DNA of 64,000 nucleotides from Spirosoma rhododendri. Its GTDB lineage: Bacteria; Bacteroidota; Bacteroidia; Cytophagales; Spirosomataceae. The stretch spans positions 2,370,501-2,434,500 of the forward strand of contig NZ_CP051677.1 in assembly GCF_012849055.1 (NCBI RefSeq), read 5' to 3'. Under the pieces are notes generated by a model. That model was not told the origin of the DNA. It saw nothing but the letters and a program-made list of their open reading frames with translations, and searched no databases. Positions 44,159 to 53,886 of this stretch are shown in pieces (the stretch's first letter is position 1; each line of letters starts with the position of its first letter). The translations under genes were made by a program, and so were the position numbers.

Positions 44159-44164
44159 GCTACG

Positions 44165-44264
44165 AAATCCAAAGAGCGAAAGAGTGAATGAGTGAAAGAG
44201 CGACCATCCGGCATCATCGCTCTTTCACTCATTCACTCATTCACTCATTCACTCTTTGGATTTT
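44165..44264. repeat. Stem-loop of GAGTGAA/TTCACTC words
   Basis: AAATCCAAAGAGCGAAAGAG ... on the left and the reverse complement with three tandem TCACTCAT words on the right form an imperfect 100-bp stem-loop directly after the ankyrin gene stop codon. Confidence 0.75.
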
Positions 44265-44782
44265 TATTTCTCCAGCAACGCTACGATTTCTGGGTTTTCC
44301 TGCATACGGGCGTGATCGAGGGCGGTGTAACCCCGGCTGTCGTGCAGACTGGTATCGGCTTTCTGTTCCAGCAGATACCGGACGATGTCGGCGTGGCCAA
44401 AGGTGCTGGCGAAGATCAGCGCAGAAGCACCGTTGCGGTTGACTTGATTGATGACGGCTTTGTGCGTAAGCAGGAGCTTCACCATCGGCAGATACCCCCG
44501 GAAGCACGCACCCATCAGGGCTGTGTTTCCCGAACCGTCGGCGATGGCTGTCGATGCACCGGCGTCTAGCAGGTAAGTTGCCGCGTCGGGCTGATTGTTG
44601 TACACGGCCAGAATAAGCGGTGTAAACCCACGGGCGTCGGTCGTGTCAAGATTGGCTTTGGCGTCGTGCGCCTGCTTCAGCGTTGCCAGATCACCGTTGC
44701 GGGCGGCTGAAAACAGATCGACTTGTGCCTGTGCTACACCCGCGACGGTTAGGAGCAGCAGGCAAAAAAGCAATGATTTCAT
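44264..44782 (-). CDS. Exported ankyrin-repeat protein
   Basis: A 172-aa protein with a signal peptide (MKSLLFCLLLLTVAGVAQAQ). Four ankyrin repeats follow from about residue 22 (LFSAARNGDLATLKQAHDAK, GFTPLILAVYNN, GNTALMGACFRG, NGASALIFASTFGHADIV). The ATG at 44782 is preferred to 44851 because it starts the signal peptide. It lies 85 bp downstream of the periplasmic catalase gene on the same strand; catalase-ankyrin pairing is known from Pseudomonas katB-ankB, where the ankyrin protein supports catalase activity. Confidence 0.88.
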   Translation of the reverse strand: MKSLLFCLLLLTVAGVAQAQVDLFSAARNGDLATLKQAHDAKANLDTTDARGFTPLILAVYNNQPDAATYLLDAGASTAIADGSGNTALMGACFRGYLPMVKLLLTHKAVINQVNRNGASALIFASTFGHADIVRYLLEQKADTSLHDSRGYTALDHARMQENPEIVALLEK

Positions 44783-44867
44783 GGGTCGTTTTACCATACA
44801 GCAGCGCAGCCAGTCCGGCAAAACGCGCGGGCTGACTGCGTACTTTCTCATAGGTTATAGCTAATGC

Positions 44868-46391
44868 TTATTTGCTGGCCAGCAGCGATTCCAGTTCCTG
44901 ACGGGTCATGTTCAGACCAGCCGCCAGGCGTTTGCCGTAGTCGGCGTCGGCCTGGTAGAAATGGCTAACCATTTTGGCCACCACTTTCCGGTTACGCACG
45001 GCCGACAGATCGCCCACCAGATTTTTGATCAGGTTGGCTTTGTCTTTCTCCGAATACGACCGGTAGAGTTCACCTGCCTGTCGGAAATCGTCGGGCTTGG
45101 TGATGCGGGCCTGCGTGGTCGATGCGTTGGCGAAGGTCGATACCGAATAATCGTACTTCGCATTGTCAGCCAGCGTACCACTCTCTTCCGACGGCTCGTA
45201 GTTCACATCTGAGTTCTTTACCCGATTGCTGAACGCACCGTCCTGGTTGTTGGTCGATACGGTCACTTTGGGCGCGTTGACGGGCAGTTGCTGGAAGTTG
45301 CTGCCGATGCGGTACCGCTGCGTGTCGAAGTACGAGAACAGGCGACCCTGCAACAGCTTATCTTCCGATGGCTCGATACCGGGCACCAGTGTACCGGGCG
45401 CAAACGCCGACTGCTCGACCTCCTGGAAGAAATTGTCGGGGATGCGGTTCAGCGTCATCTTGCCCACCAGCTTCAGCGGAGCCACCGATTCCGGCCACAC
45501 TTTCGTTGGATCGACGGGGTTGAAATCGAGCTTGTCGAAGTCAGCCTTTTTCATCGTCTGCACGTACAGCTCCCACGATGGGAAGTTACCCTTGCGGATG
45601 TTGTCGTAGAGGTCGGTGGTGGCGTGCTGAAAGTCGCGTCCCTGCACAACCGATGCTTCTTCGGCGGTCAGATTTTTCACGCCCTGCATCGACTTCCAGG
45701 TGTATTTTACGTACGTCACTTCGTTTTTCGCGTTGACCCACTTGAACGAGTGAACACCCGACCCGTTCATTTCGCGGTAGCTGGCGGGTGTCCCATTGTC
45801 CGAGTATACCCACGTCAGCATGTGCGTCGATTCGGGGATGTGCGACAGGAAGTCGAATACCCGGTTAGCGTCCTGCTTGTTGTTGATCGGTGATGGTTTG
45901 AAGCTGTGTACCATGTCGGGGAACTTCATGGCATCGCGGATAAAGAACACCGGCAGGTTATTGCCGACGAGGTCGTAGTTGCCTTCTTCGGTGTAGAACT
46001 TGGTGGCAAAACCGCGTGGGTCGCGCAGCGTTTCGGGCGAGCCGACGCTGTGCACAACCGTGGAGAAACGGACGAAAACGGGCGTCTTTTTGCCCGGCTG
46101 CGAAAACAGAGCCGCTTTTGTGAAGGCCGACATATCAGCTGCACTCACAAACTCACCGTAGGCACCAGTACCCCGAGCGTGAACAACCCGCTCCGGAATG
46201 CGCTCCCGGTCGAAAGCCGCCAGTTTTTCGATCAGGTGAATGTCTTCGAGCAGCACCTGTCCGTCGGCCCCGACGGTTTTCGAGTGCTGATTATCACCAA
46301 CCGGTGCACCCGTGTTGGTCGTAAGGGGTTTTTGCTGGGCCAATGCCAGCGTCGAAAGCAGCAATAAGCCGCTCGTCATGATCCTGAACAT
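44868..46391 (-). CDS. Periplasmic monofunctional catalase
   Basis: Heme catalase of 507 aa that decomposes H2O2. A signal peptide (MFRIMTSGLLLLSTLALAQQ) places it in the periplasm. The active-site His lies in VVHARGTGAYGEF, the Asn in DLVGNNLPVFF, and the proximal heme Tyr in the motif RLFSYFDTQRYRIG. A TTTG-N21-TAGCTTTG promoter on the minus strand ends at 46442, so the longer frame to 46439 would start at the transcription start; ATG 46391 is preferred. It is followed by an ankyrin-protein gene, as in Pseudomonas katB-ankB. Confidence 0.95.
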   Translation of the reverse strand: MFRIMTSGLLLLSTLALAQQKPLTTNTGAPVGDNQHSKTVGADGQVLLEDIHLIEKLAAFDRERIPERVVHARGTGAYGEFVSAADMSAFTKAALFSQPGKKTPVFVRFSTVVHSVGSPETLRDPRGFATKFYTEEGNYDLVGNNLPVFFIRDAMKFPDMVHSFKPSPINNKQDANRVFDFLSHIPESTHMLTWVYSDNGTPASYREMNGSGVHSFKWVNAKNEVTYVKYTWKSMQGVKNLTAEEASVVQGRDFQHATTDLYDNIRKGNFPSWELYVQTMKKADFDKLDFNPVDPTKVWPESVAPLKLVGKMTLNRIPDNFFQEVEQSAFAPGTLVPGIEPSEDKLLQGRLFSYFDTQRYRIGSNFQQLPVNAPKVTVSTNNQDGAFSNRVKNSDVNYEPSEESGTLADNAKYDYSVSTFANASTTQARITKPDDFRQAGELYRSYSEKDKANLIKNLVGDLSAVRNRKVVAKMVSHFYQADADYGKRLAAGLNMTRQELESLLASK

Positions 46392-46441
46392 ACAAGTACG
46401 GTGGTAAGATAAATGACCTGCTCTACTCGAACCGGCCAATA

Positions 46442-46474
46442 CAAAGCTAGCCCCATGAGACGGCGCGGGTCAAA
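46442..46474 (-). promoter_or_regulatory. Promoter of the catalase-ankyrin operon
   Basis: On the minus strand TTTG (46474-46471), 21 bp, TAGCTTTG (46449-46442): a complete Bacteroidota promoter about 50 bp before the catalase start codon. The rest of the 315-bp gap to the SusC gene (46475-46706) holds nothing that I recognise. Confidence 0.72.
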
Positions 46475-46706
46475 GCGATTTTCTTTATCGCGCTATAGAG
46501 CGGAGTTATGAAGGCTGATTATGAGTGGGTCCCGTTCGCGGCTCTATACTGAGTTGGTTTTCCGCCGTTTCGACAATACTGTAACGTTGAAGCTGCTTGT
46601 AGCCAAACAATATGTTGATGAATGGCGTGAAGTGCCCTCTTTTTTATGGTTATATTTCGCGTTCCCGAATTGATTACTTGTTTGTTTCATCCCAAAATAC
46701 GCGTCT

Positions 46707-49700
46707 ATGAACAACCGTTACACACGCGTTGGTCCGCGTTGCCGCCTGTGGTGGCTACTCGGACTGACCCTCTTCATGTTCACAACCACGTACGGACAAG
46801 GTACCCGCTACACCTTTACCGGCCGTACAACCGACGCTACCGGGCAGCCCCTGCCGGGCGTGACGGTTCAACTCACCGGTACCGCTGCCGGGCTGAATGG
46901 AACCGCGTCGAATGCTGATGGTAATTACAACTTCAGCGCTACCGTTACACCCGGTACCTACACGCTGACGTTTACCGCCGTGGGCTATGGTGTGGTCAAT
47001 CAGTCGGTTACGCTGGGGCGCGACGAAACCATCGCTACTAACGCGCAACTGAAAGAGGACGTGGCTAATCTGGATGAAGTCGTCGTGACGGGATCGACGA
47101 TTACTACGACCCGGCGCGAACTGGGAAATGCTATCAGCACCATCCGTGGTGCTGACCTGACGCAGTCGGGTTCGCCCAACCTAATTAATTCGTTGCAGGG
47201 GAAAGTGCCGGGCGCACAGATCACGCAGAACTCCGGCGACCCGGCGGGTGGGATCAGTATCCGGCTCCGGGGTATCAAGTCGCTGGCTGGTTCGTCGGAT
47301 CCACTGTACGTCATCGACGGGGTTATCGTCAGTAACCTGAGTACTAACGTTTCGCAACTGGCGTCGGCCAACGATATTGGTTCGGCTAACGCGGGGCAAA
47401 ACCGACTGTCGGACCTGAACCCCAACGACATTGCCAGTATTAACGTCGTCAACGGGGCGGCTGCGGCTGCACAGTACGGGTCGCGGGCGGCTAATGGCGT
47501 CGTGCTGATTACGACAAAGCGCGGTACGTCGGGAGCACCCCGCGTTACGGTATCGACCTCGGTCAGCATCAACGAACTGCGGAAGGGCGTGCCGATCAAT
47601 ACGTACGGAAAGCAATTTGGTTTCGCGGGCTTCCGACTGTACACCATCGGCACGCCGACAGCCGCGCAGATAACCGCCAATCCTGGCGTAACAACGACGG
47701 GAATTTTTCGGGATGGTACGACAAGTCAGCTGGCTACCAACCTGGTTGACGTGACGCGGTACAATTACTTCGATCAGATTTTCCGCACGGGCTACGGTAC
47801 CGATAACGCCGTGTCGGTATCGGGTGGCCGCGACAATACGCAGTACTACGTGTCGGCGGGGTACCTGAAGAATCAGGGCATCATCAAGGGCACCGATTTT
47901 ACGCGCTATAACCTCCGCGCCCGCGTCGATCAGCGGCTGACCAACTGGGCCAAACTCTCAGCCGGATTAAGCTATATCAACAGCTTTTCTAACGAAAAGG
48001 CCAATGGCAACGTATTCTATAGCCCAATCAACGCGGTCAACATCACCAATAATATCTACGACATTACGCAACGCGACGCTGGGGGCAACCTGCTTGCTGT
48101 CGAGCCAACCCGCGTGAACCCGCTCTCGACCATTGAGGACATGAAGTTCACGCAGTCGGTAAACCGGACGATCAGCGATGTACAACTGAACCTGACGCCG
48201 ATCAAGGGGTTGAGCATCGACTACATTCTGGGGGTCGACACCTACGCGCAGATTGGGCAGAACTACATCCGGCCGTATCCCTACCAGGCGCAGGCCGGTC
48301 TGCCCGACGCCCGGTACCCGGACGGTTTCGCGGCTACGGCCAATAACTCGGTGTTTTTGCTCAACTCCGATCTAAATGCCAGCTACGAACGGCAGCTAAT
48401 GCCCGATCTTAAGCTGAATGTCATCGCCGGGTTCAACTACCAGTACAACCGGCAGGACTATACCGTTTCCAGCGGGCGCGGCCTGTCTCCCTTCATTGAA
48501 ACCATTAACGGCGCTACCAGTACAACCGTGCAGAGTAACTACGCGCTGGATCGGTACAGCCTGAGCGGCTATTTCGGGCAGGCGACGCTGGGCTATCGTA
48601 ACCTGGCTTTCCTGACGGCCGCCGTCCGGCGCGATCGGTCATCGAAGTTTTCAGCCTCCGAAACCAACCAGATTTACCCCAAAGTAAGCGGCTCGTTTAT
48701 CGTGTCTGATCTGGGTTTCTGGAAGAACGCAGGGCTGTCGTCGGCGTTCAGTAGTCTGAAACTACGAACATCCTACGGCGAAGCGGGTAACCTATCGGGC
48801 GTGGGGACATATAGCCGCTTCTACCAGTTCACACCCGTGCCGTTCCTCGGTAAAAATACCATTGTACCCGGAACGACGCTGGCTAACGAGCGGGTTCGGC
48901 CGGAGCGCATGACCGAACTCGAAGGCGGGGTTGATCTGGCGTTTCTGAATAACCGGCTCAGCCTGGGTGTTACGCTTTACCACCAGAAAATCAACGATCT
49001 GGTTGTCAATCGGACACTAGCCGCATCGACGGGTGGCACCAGTATTGTCAACAACGTCGGGACGATGGAAAACCGGGGGCTGGAACTGGTCCTCGACGTG
49101 GTACCGGTGAAAACACGTGACATCAACTGGGATGTGACGTTGATTTTCAACCGAAATCGCAATAAGGTTTTGTCGCTGGGAACACCCGCCATCTCCATCG
49201 ACAACGTAGCTGGTGCACCGGTTTACCTGCTGGAAGGGCAACCGGCCGGTGTGTTCTACGGAACCGGTTATGCATACAACACCGACGGTTCGCTATTGCT
49301 GACCTCGTCGGGATTTCCGCAGTCGGAGCGGGCGCTGTCGCAGCCGACCGGTTCGGTCGAGTACGTAGCGGCCCGCACGGCCGAAGGGCAGCCAGACACC
49401 CGCTACACGACGGCCAATATCATTATCGGCAACCCAAACCCGAAATGGACGGGTTCGTTCAGTACCAATTTCTCGTACCGTAAGCTGGGGTTGCATCTGT
49501 TGCTCGACGCGGTACAGGGCGTCGACGTATTCAACGCTGACAAGCGTACCCGGCAGGGGGTAGGTATTGGCGATTTCGCGGAGAAAGAACTGCGGGGTGA
49601 ACTGCCGCGCGGCTACATTTTCGGTATCTACAACACGCAGCAGTGGCGCATCGACGATGGGTCATATACGAAGCTGCGGGAAGTGGCGCTGAGCTACCAA

Positions 49701-49895
49701 CTACCCCCGCTGACTAAAGCGATCAGCAACCTGAGCGTGTCGCTGGTGGGCCGCAACCTGTACTCGTGGGACAAATACAACGGCTTCGATCCCGAAACCA
49801 ACGCAGGCGGTACCACTGATCTGCTCCGCGCCGTCGACTTCGGTAACGTTCCCATTCCCCGCACCTATCAACTCCGGCTGTCGGCCACGTTCTAA
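46707..49895 (+). CDS. SusC/RagA-like TonB-dependent outer-membrane transporter
   Basis: Imports oligosaccharides or peptides through the outer membrane with TonB energy. A signal peptide ends TTYGQ (about 31). A carboxypeptidase-D-like regulatory domain covers about 35-110 (GQPLPGVTVQLTGT). A TonB-box-like region (NLDEVVVTG), the plug (NLINSLQGKVPGAQI, LYVIDGVIV) and a 22-strand barrel end at the C-terminal Phe (LRLSATF). At 1062 aa it has the usual length. It is followed 32 bp later by its SusD partner. The linked PQQ-type dehydrogenase and GH30 glycosidase suggest a sugar substrate. Confidence 0.96.
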   Translation: MNNRYTRVGPRCRLWWLLGLTLFMFTTTYGQGTRYTFTGRTTDATGQPLPGVTVQLTGTAAGLNGTASNADGNYNFSATVTPGTYTLTFTAVGYGVVNQSVTLGRDETIATNAQLKEDVANLDEVVVTGSTITTTRRELGNAISTIRGADLTQSGSPNLINSLQGKVPGAQITQNSGDPAGGISIRLRGIKSLAGSSDPLYVIDGVIVSNLSTNVSQLASANDIGSANAGQNRLSDLNPNDIASINVVNGAAAAAQYGSRAANGVVLITTKRGTSGAPRVTVSTSVSINELRKGVPINTYGKQFGFAGFRLYTIGTPTAAQITANPGVTTTGIFRDGTTSQLATNLVDVTRYNYFDQIFRTGYGTDNAVSVSGGRDNTQYYVSAGYLKNQGIIKGTDFTRYNLRARVDQRLTNWAKLSAGLSYINSFSNEKANGNVFYSPINAVNITNNIYDITQRDAGGNLLAVEPTRVNPLSTIEDMKFTQSVNRTISDVQLNLTPIKGLSIDYILGVDTYAQIGQNYIRPYPYQAQAGLPDARYPDGFAATANNSVFLLNSDLNASYERQLMPDLKLNVIAGFNYQYNRQDYTVSSGRGLSPFIETINGATSTTVQSNYALDRYSLSGYFGQATLGYRNLAFLTAAVRRDRSSKFSASETNQIYPKVSGSFIVSDLGFWKNAGLSSAFSSLKLRTSYGEAGNLSGVGTYSRFYQFTPVPFLGKNTIVPGTTLANERVRPERMTELEGGVDLAFLNNRLSLGVTLYHQKINDLVVNRTLAASTGGTSIVNNVGTMENRGLELVLDVVPVKTRDINWDVTLIFNRNRNKVLSLGTPAISIDNVAGAPVYLLEGQPAGVFYGTGYAYNTDGSLLLTSSGFPQSERALSQPTGSVEYVAARTAEGQPDTRYTTANIIIGNPNPKWTGSFSTNFSYRKLGLHLLLDAVQGVDVFNADKRTRQGVGIGDFAEKELRGELPRGYIFGIYNTQQWRIDDGSYTKLREVALSYQLPPLTKAISNLSVSLVGRNLYSWDKYNGFDPETNAGGTTDLLRAVDFGNVPIPRTYQLRLSATF

Positions 49896-49927
49896 ACCAC
49901 CCGGACCTGATAACAGACTTTAAGCAT

Positions 49928-51229
49928 ATGAAACGACTTCTTTCCTTAACAATCCTGACCGGGGCTTTGCTGGCGCAGCAGGCCTGTACACAGGAATATC
50001 TGAACCCCAGTGCGGTGAGTCAGCAACAGGCCGTTAGTTCGGTCGACGGGCTGCTCACGCTCTGTAACGGCCTGCAATACCGGTATACCGCCAACAGTTC
50101 GGTCAGCGTACTCTACAACGCCGTTGCCGCCGGTGGCCTGACTACCCGTGAACTGGTCGTGCTCAACGCGGGTAACGTCGATGAAGACAACTTAAGCAAG
50201 GGGCTGGGCAACGTCAACAACACCAATGCCGTTGTGCGCAACCTGTGGCAAACGAGTCAGCTTGTTAAGTCGAACGCCGACATCGTGCTGGCCAATCTGG
50301 GTGTCGTAACCGACGCCGGAACCCGCAGTGGTATTGTTGGGTACGCGGCTATTTTTCGGGCACTGGCCCTGGGTACGCTGGCCGAGTTTTTCGAGCAGGC
50401 TCCGCTGGTGTCGGGTACGAACGCTCCATTCGTGTCACGGGCACAACTGCTGACCGAAGCCATTACTCAACTGGAAACAGCGGCTACCCAACTGGCGGCA
50501 GCCCCCGTGTCGAGTGCGTTTACCCAAAAAATCGTAACGGGAATCGATATTCCAAACACGGTGCAGGCACTGATCGCCCGGTACAGCCTGATGGCGGGTA
50601 ACTACGACAAGGCACTGGCGGCAGCCGCTAAAGTAAACCTGAGTAGCCGGTCGTATTTCGCGTTCGACGACAACACGCGCAACCCGGTTTTTCAGTATGC
50701 CTTCGGTAATCGCAACGTTTTCGAGCCAACCAATGCTGCCCTTGGGCTACCTACTGGGCTGACGCCAGCAACGGGCGACGGACGGGTATCGTTCTATATC
50801 CGCTCGAACCCGGCCGCGACGCAGAACCTCGGTACTGGGTTTTACACCGCCAATGCTGCTTCCATTCCGGTGTATCTGCCCGGAGAAATGCTGCTGGTTC
50901 AGGCTGAAGCGTACGCCCGCAAAAACGACCTGACCAATGCCGTAATCTTTTTGAACCGGGTGCTGACTAAAACGGCCGCGTCTGACGCCTGGGGTGTTGG
51001 GGCAAGCCTACCCGCTTATTCGGGTGCTGTTACGGCCGACGCTGTGCTGACAGAAATCTACCGCAACCGGCAGATCGAGCTGGCGTTTCAGGGTTTCCGG
51101 CTGGAAGACAGCCGCCGGTTTGGTCGGTCGGGTCCCAGTGCGACGGGTGAACGCAATCGAAACTTCCTGCCGTATCCCCGCACCGAACGCGATAACAATG
51201 CGAACACCCCCGCCGATCCGGGGAACTAG
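49928..51229 (+). CDS. SusD/RagB-like nutrient-binding lipoprotein
   Basis: Surface-exposed lipoprotein that caps the SusC channel and binds the substrate. At 433 aa it has a lipobox-like signal peptide (TGALLAQQACTQEY, Cys at about 19). The TPR-rich SusD fold is seen (AALIARYSLMAGNYDKA-type segments), then VYLPGEMLLVQAEAYARKND and the C-terminal RQIELAFQGFRLEDSRRFGR. It forms an operon with the SusC gene. The substrate cannot be read from the sequence. Confidence 0.95.
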   Translation: MKRLLSLTILTGALLAQQACTQEYLNPSAVSQQQAVSSVDGLLTLCNGLQYRYTANSSVSVLYNAVAAGGLTTRELVVLNAGNVDEDNLSKGLGNVNNTNAVVRNLWQTSQLVKSNADIVLANLGVVTDAGTRSGIVGYAAIFRALALGTLAEFFEQAPLVSGTNAPFVSRAQLLTEAITQLETAATQLAAAPVSSAFTQKIVTGIDIPNTVQALIARYSLMAGNYDKALAAAAKVNLSSRSYFAFDDNTRNPVFQYAFGNRNVFEPTNAALGLPTGLTPATGDGRVSFYIRSNPAATQNLGTGFYTANAASIPVYLPGEMLLVQAEAYARKNDLTNAVIFLNRVLTKTAASDAWGVGASLPAYSGAVTADAVLTEIYRNRQIELAFQGFRLEDSRRFGRSGPSATGERNRNFLPYPRTERDNNANTPADPGN

Positions 51230-51232
51230 GTC

Positions 51233-51306
51233 TAAAGGAGCGAAAGAGTGAATGAGTGAAAGAGTGGCTATTCAGTGGCATCGCTCTCTCACTCTTTCGC
51301 TCTTTA
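51233..51306. repeat. Stem-loop of GAGTGAA words after the SusD gene
   Basis: TAAAGGAGCGAAAGAGTGAA and CACTCTTTCGCTCTTTA form an imperfect stem 4 bp after the susD-like stop codon. It probably ends the SusC/SusD transcript. Confidence 0.72.
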
Positions 51307-51438
51307 AAATGGCCCATTCGCTCACTAATGGGGCTGGGATGTAAACCTTCAACTGCTTAATGTCTTTTTAATAAGTTAGCCTGTAGGAAAAATGTAATGA
51401 GCGGGCTGAAATCACTCAACGTTATAACTCAGTCGCGC

Positions 51439-52656
51439 ATGAACACAGTACGTTTATCGTCACTCTGTGCCGGGATGCTATTGATCACGGTACTGGTTGC
51501 CTGTAAGGAAGATGAGGTCAACAAGATCAATATTCCCGAAACTAACGAGCAGCCCACGTCATCCGTTATAACCGGTAATGTGTTCGAACCAGCCCTTGTT
51601 CCAGCCACCAACGAACGAATCGCCCAGTTGAAGGCACCGGCTGGCTTTACCGTCACGAAATACGCCGATCAGCTTGGTAAGCCCCGGCAACTGGCGGTAT
51701 CATCGACGGGAAATGTGTACGTGTCTGACCGAACAGCGGGTACAGTCACGCTGTTGCGCGACACCAACAGCGATGGCGTGGCGGATGCCAAGCAGACGGT
51801 TGCCACACTGAAAAACGCCCACGGGCTAACCATCCACGCCAATCAGTTGTATATCGTCACGGTCAAGGAGTTGTATGTGGCCGACATGAACGCTGACGGT
51901 ACGATCAGTCAGCCCCGGCAGCTCCTTAACGACCTGCCCGACGCGGGGCAGCATGCCAACCGGACCATCGCGTTTGGCCCCGACGGGATGCTATACATCA
52001 CGGTTGGCAGCACCTGCAACGCCTGCGAAGAGCCTAATCCGGAAAACGCAACGATCCTGCGGGCTAATCCCGACGGTACGGGCCGGACCGTTTTTGCCAA
52101 AGGACTGCGGAACACGATTGGCTTCGGCTGGCACCCACAGACGAAAGAGCTATTTGGTTTCGACCACGGCATCGACTGGCTGGGCGACGAAGTGCAGGGC
52201 GAAGAAATCAACCAGATTAAGCAAGGGGCTGATTACGGCTGGCCGTATCTGTACGGTAAGAACCAGTACAACCCACATCCCCGCCCCACTACCGGCACGT
52301 ACGCTGACTATGCCGCCAAAGCAACACAACCTCTGCTGGAATACGATCCTCACGCGGCTCCGTTGGCCTGGCAGTTTTACACGCAGAGCCAGTTTCCAGC
52401 GGAGTACCAGAACGACGCTTTCGTAACGATGCGCGGCTCGTGGAACCGGACAAAACCGTCGGGCTACAAAGTCGTTCGGGTGCATTTCGAAAACGGCACT
52501 CCCGTTCGGGTCGATGATTTCGTAACCGGCTTTCTGGTTGATAACAATCAGGCTCAGTTTGGTCGTCCCGTCGGCATCGCGACCTTGCCCGATGGCTCGC
52601 TCATTTTCAGCGAAGACAACAACGGTGTCATCTACCGGGTGAGCTATAAGCAATGA
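51439..52656 (+). CDS. PQQ-dependent sugar dehydrogenase-like lipoprotein (sorbosone/glucose type)
   Basis: Soluble six-bladed propeller dehydrogenase of the GDH-B/sorbosone dehydrogenase type, which oxidises sugars with PQQ as cofactor. The ATG at 51439 is preferred to 51397 because it opens a lipoprotein signal peptide with lipobox LVAC (Cys near 22). Blade motifs include RQLAVSSTGNVYVSD, RTIAFGPDGMLYITVGSTCN, LRNTIGFGWHPQT and GRPVGIATLPDGSLIFSED. Whether PQQ is made by this host is not known from the window. A stem-loop separates it from the convergent oxidoreductase. Confidence 0.9.
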   Translation: MNTVRLSSLCAGMLLITVLVACKEDEVNKINIPETNEQPTSSVITGNVFEPALVPATNERIAQLKAPAGFTVTKYADQLGKPRQLAVSSTGNVYVSDRTAGTVTLLRDTNSDGVADAKQTVATLKNAHGLTIHANQLYIVTVKELYVADMNADGTISQPRQLLNDLPDAGQHANRTIAFGPDGMLYITVGSTCNACEEPNPENATILRANPDGTGRTVFAKGLRNTIGFGWHPQTKELFGFDHGIDWLGDEVQGEEINQIKQGADYGWPYLYGKNQYNPHPRPTTGTYADYAAKATQPLLEYDPHAAPLAWQFYTQSQFPAEYQNDAFVTMRGSWNRTKPSGYKVVRVHFENGTPVRVDDFVTGFLVDNNQAQFGRPVGIATLPDGSLIFSEDNNGVIYRVSYKQ

Positions 52657-52738
52657 TTGAGTGATTGAGTGATTGAATGCTGCATGCGTCAGCTTACTCA
52701 CCGCGACGGCGGACCGTTCATTCCATCACTCAATCATT
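52652..52738. repeat. Stem-loop of GATTGAGT words between convergent genes
   Basis: AATGATTGAGTGATTGAGTG and its imperfect complement (CATTCCATCACTCAATCATT) form the arms. It overlaps the sugar dehydrogenase stop codon and ends at the oxidoreductase gene stop codon. Confidence 0.7.
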
Positions 52739-53815
52739 CTACCATTCAACTACTTTTCCCGTCCGGGTTGATTCGTAAATCGCCTGAAACAGGGCGACGA
52801 CCCGGCGGCCGTCTTCGCCGGTGACGAGTGGGGCGCGACCGTCGCGGAGGGCGTCGCGGAAGTCGGCGATCTGTAGACCGAAGAAGTAACTTGTTGCGTC
52901 GATCTGATTGAAAAAATCGGTGTCTTCGGCTATAAATTCCGCCAGTTGCTTTTCCTGTCCGGGTATGGTCCAGAGGTCGTTGACAGGCGGCTCGGCGATG
53001 CTCGACCGACCAGCAATGAACATGGCCCCGCCGTCGGTCTGCACACCCACCGACGCGCCACTACTGCCGTGGATGTGTACTTTTCCGTATAAACCCGGTT
53101 GCTGACTGTTGCTGACGATGATGTTGCCCAGCGTCCCGTTTTTGAACCGGACAATCGCCACCGCTGTATCGTCGACTTCGATATACGGGTGGTTGATGTT
53201 TTGCCAGACGCCGTATACCGATTCGACCTCGCCCATGTACCAGAGCAGCAAATCGAGCTGATGCGGTGCCTGATTGACCAGTACGCCCCCGCCTTCGCCC
53301 GCCCACGAACCCCGCCACGGATCGCTCCGGTAGTAAGCTTCGTCGCGCCAGCCGTACATCTGCACCACACCCAGCGCCGGCTTACCCAGTTCACCCGCGT
53401 CAATCGCCTGTCGGATACGCTGACAGGGCGCGTAGAACCGACGCTGACTGATGACACCCAAATGCCGGTCGTTGCGACGGGCGGCTTCGAGCATCGCGTC
53501 GCAGTCTTCCAGCGACGATGCCAGCGGCTTCTCGACCAGCACGTGCGCCCCTGCGTCGAGGGCGGCAACAGTTGGTTCGCGATGGGCGGGGTGAGGGGTG
53601 CAGACCAGACACAAATCGACCTGCTCCCGACTGACCATCTCAGCAATATCAGTGTAGAACGGAATGCCGTAGACCTGCGCGAAGTCTGACGCTTTGTCGG
53701 CGTTGCGGCCGTACACGGCTACGAGTTTGGTGTCTGACGTTTGCAGAACGCCTTTAGCGTGGAGGTGGGCTACTTTACCGGGGCCGATAATGGCAATACG
53801 AAGCGGAGCAGGCAT
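52739..53815 (-). CDS. Gfo/Idh/MocA-family oxidoreductase
   Basis: NAD(P)-dependent sugar or polyol dehydrogenase of 358 aa. The N-terminal Rossmann motif is IIGPGKVAHLHAKG. The family lysine-proline signature EKPLA and the C-terminal alpha/beta domain (WRGSWAGEGGGVLVNQAPHQ) follow, with the catalytic His there. Typical substrates are inositols, glucoside ketones or sugar phosphates. The gene is convergent with the PQQ-type dehydrogenase and could act in the same sugar pathway; it is not in an operon with another gene. Confidence 0.92.
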   Translation of the reverse strand: MPAPLRIAIIGPGKVAHLHAKGVLQTSDTKLVAVYGRNADKASDFAQVYGIPFYTDIAEMVSREQVDLCLVCTPHPAHREPTVAALDAGAHVLVEKPLASSLEDCDAMLEAARRNDRHLGVISQRRFYAPCQRIRQAIDAGELGKPALGVVQMYGWRDEAYYRSDPWRGSWAGEGGGVLVNQAPHQLDLLLWYMGEVESVYGVWQNINHPYIEVDDTAVAIVRFKNGTLGNIIVSNSQQPGLYGKVHIHGSSGASVGVQTDGGAMFIAGRSSIAEPPVNDLWTIPGQEKQLAEFIAEDTDFFNQIDATSYFFGLQIADFRDALRDGRAPLVTGEDGRRVVALFQAIYESTRTGKVVEW

Positions 53816-53886
53816 ACAATTCAGTACTGTTGATTACAACGAAATACAGCCAGCCGGAGTCTTCTACTCAGAAAAGTTGCTGAGAC

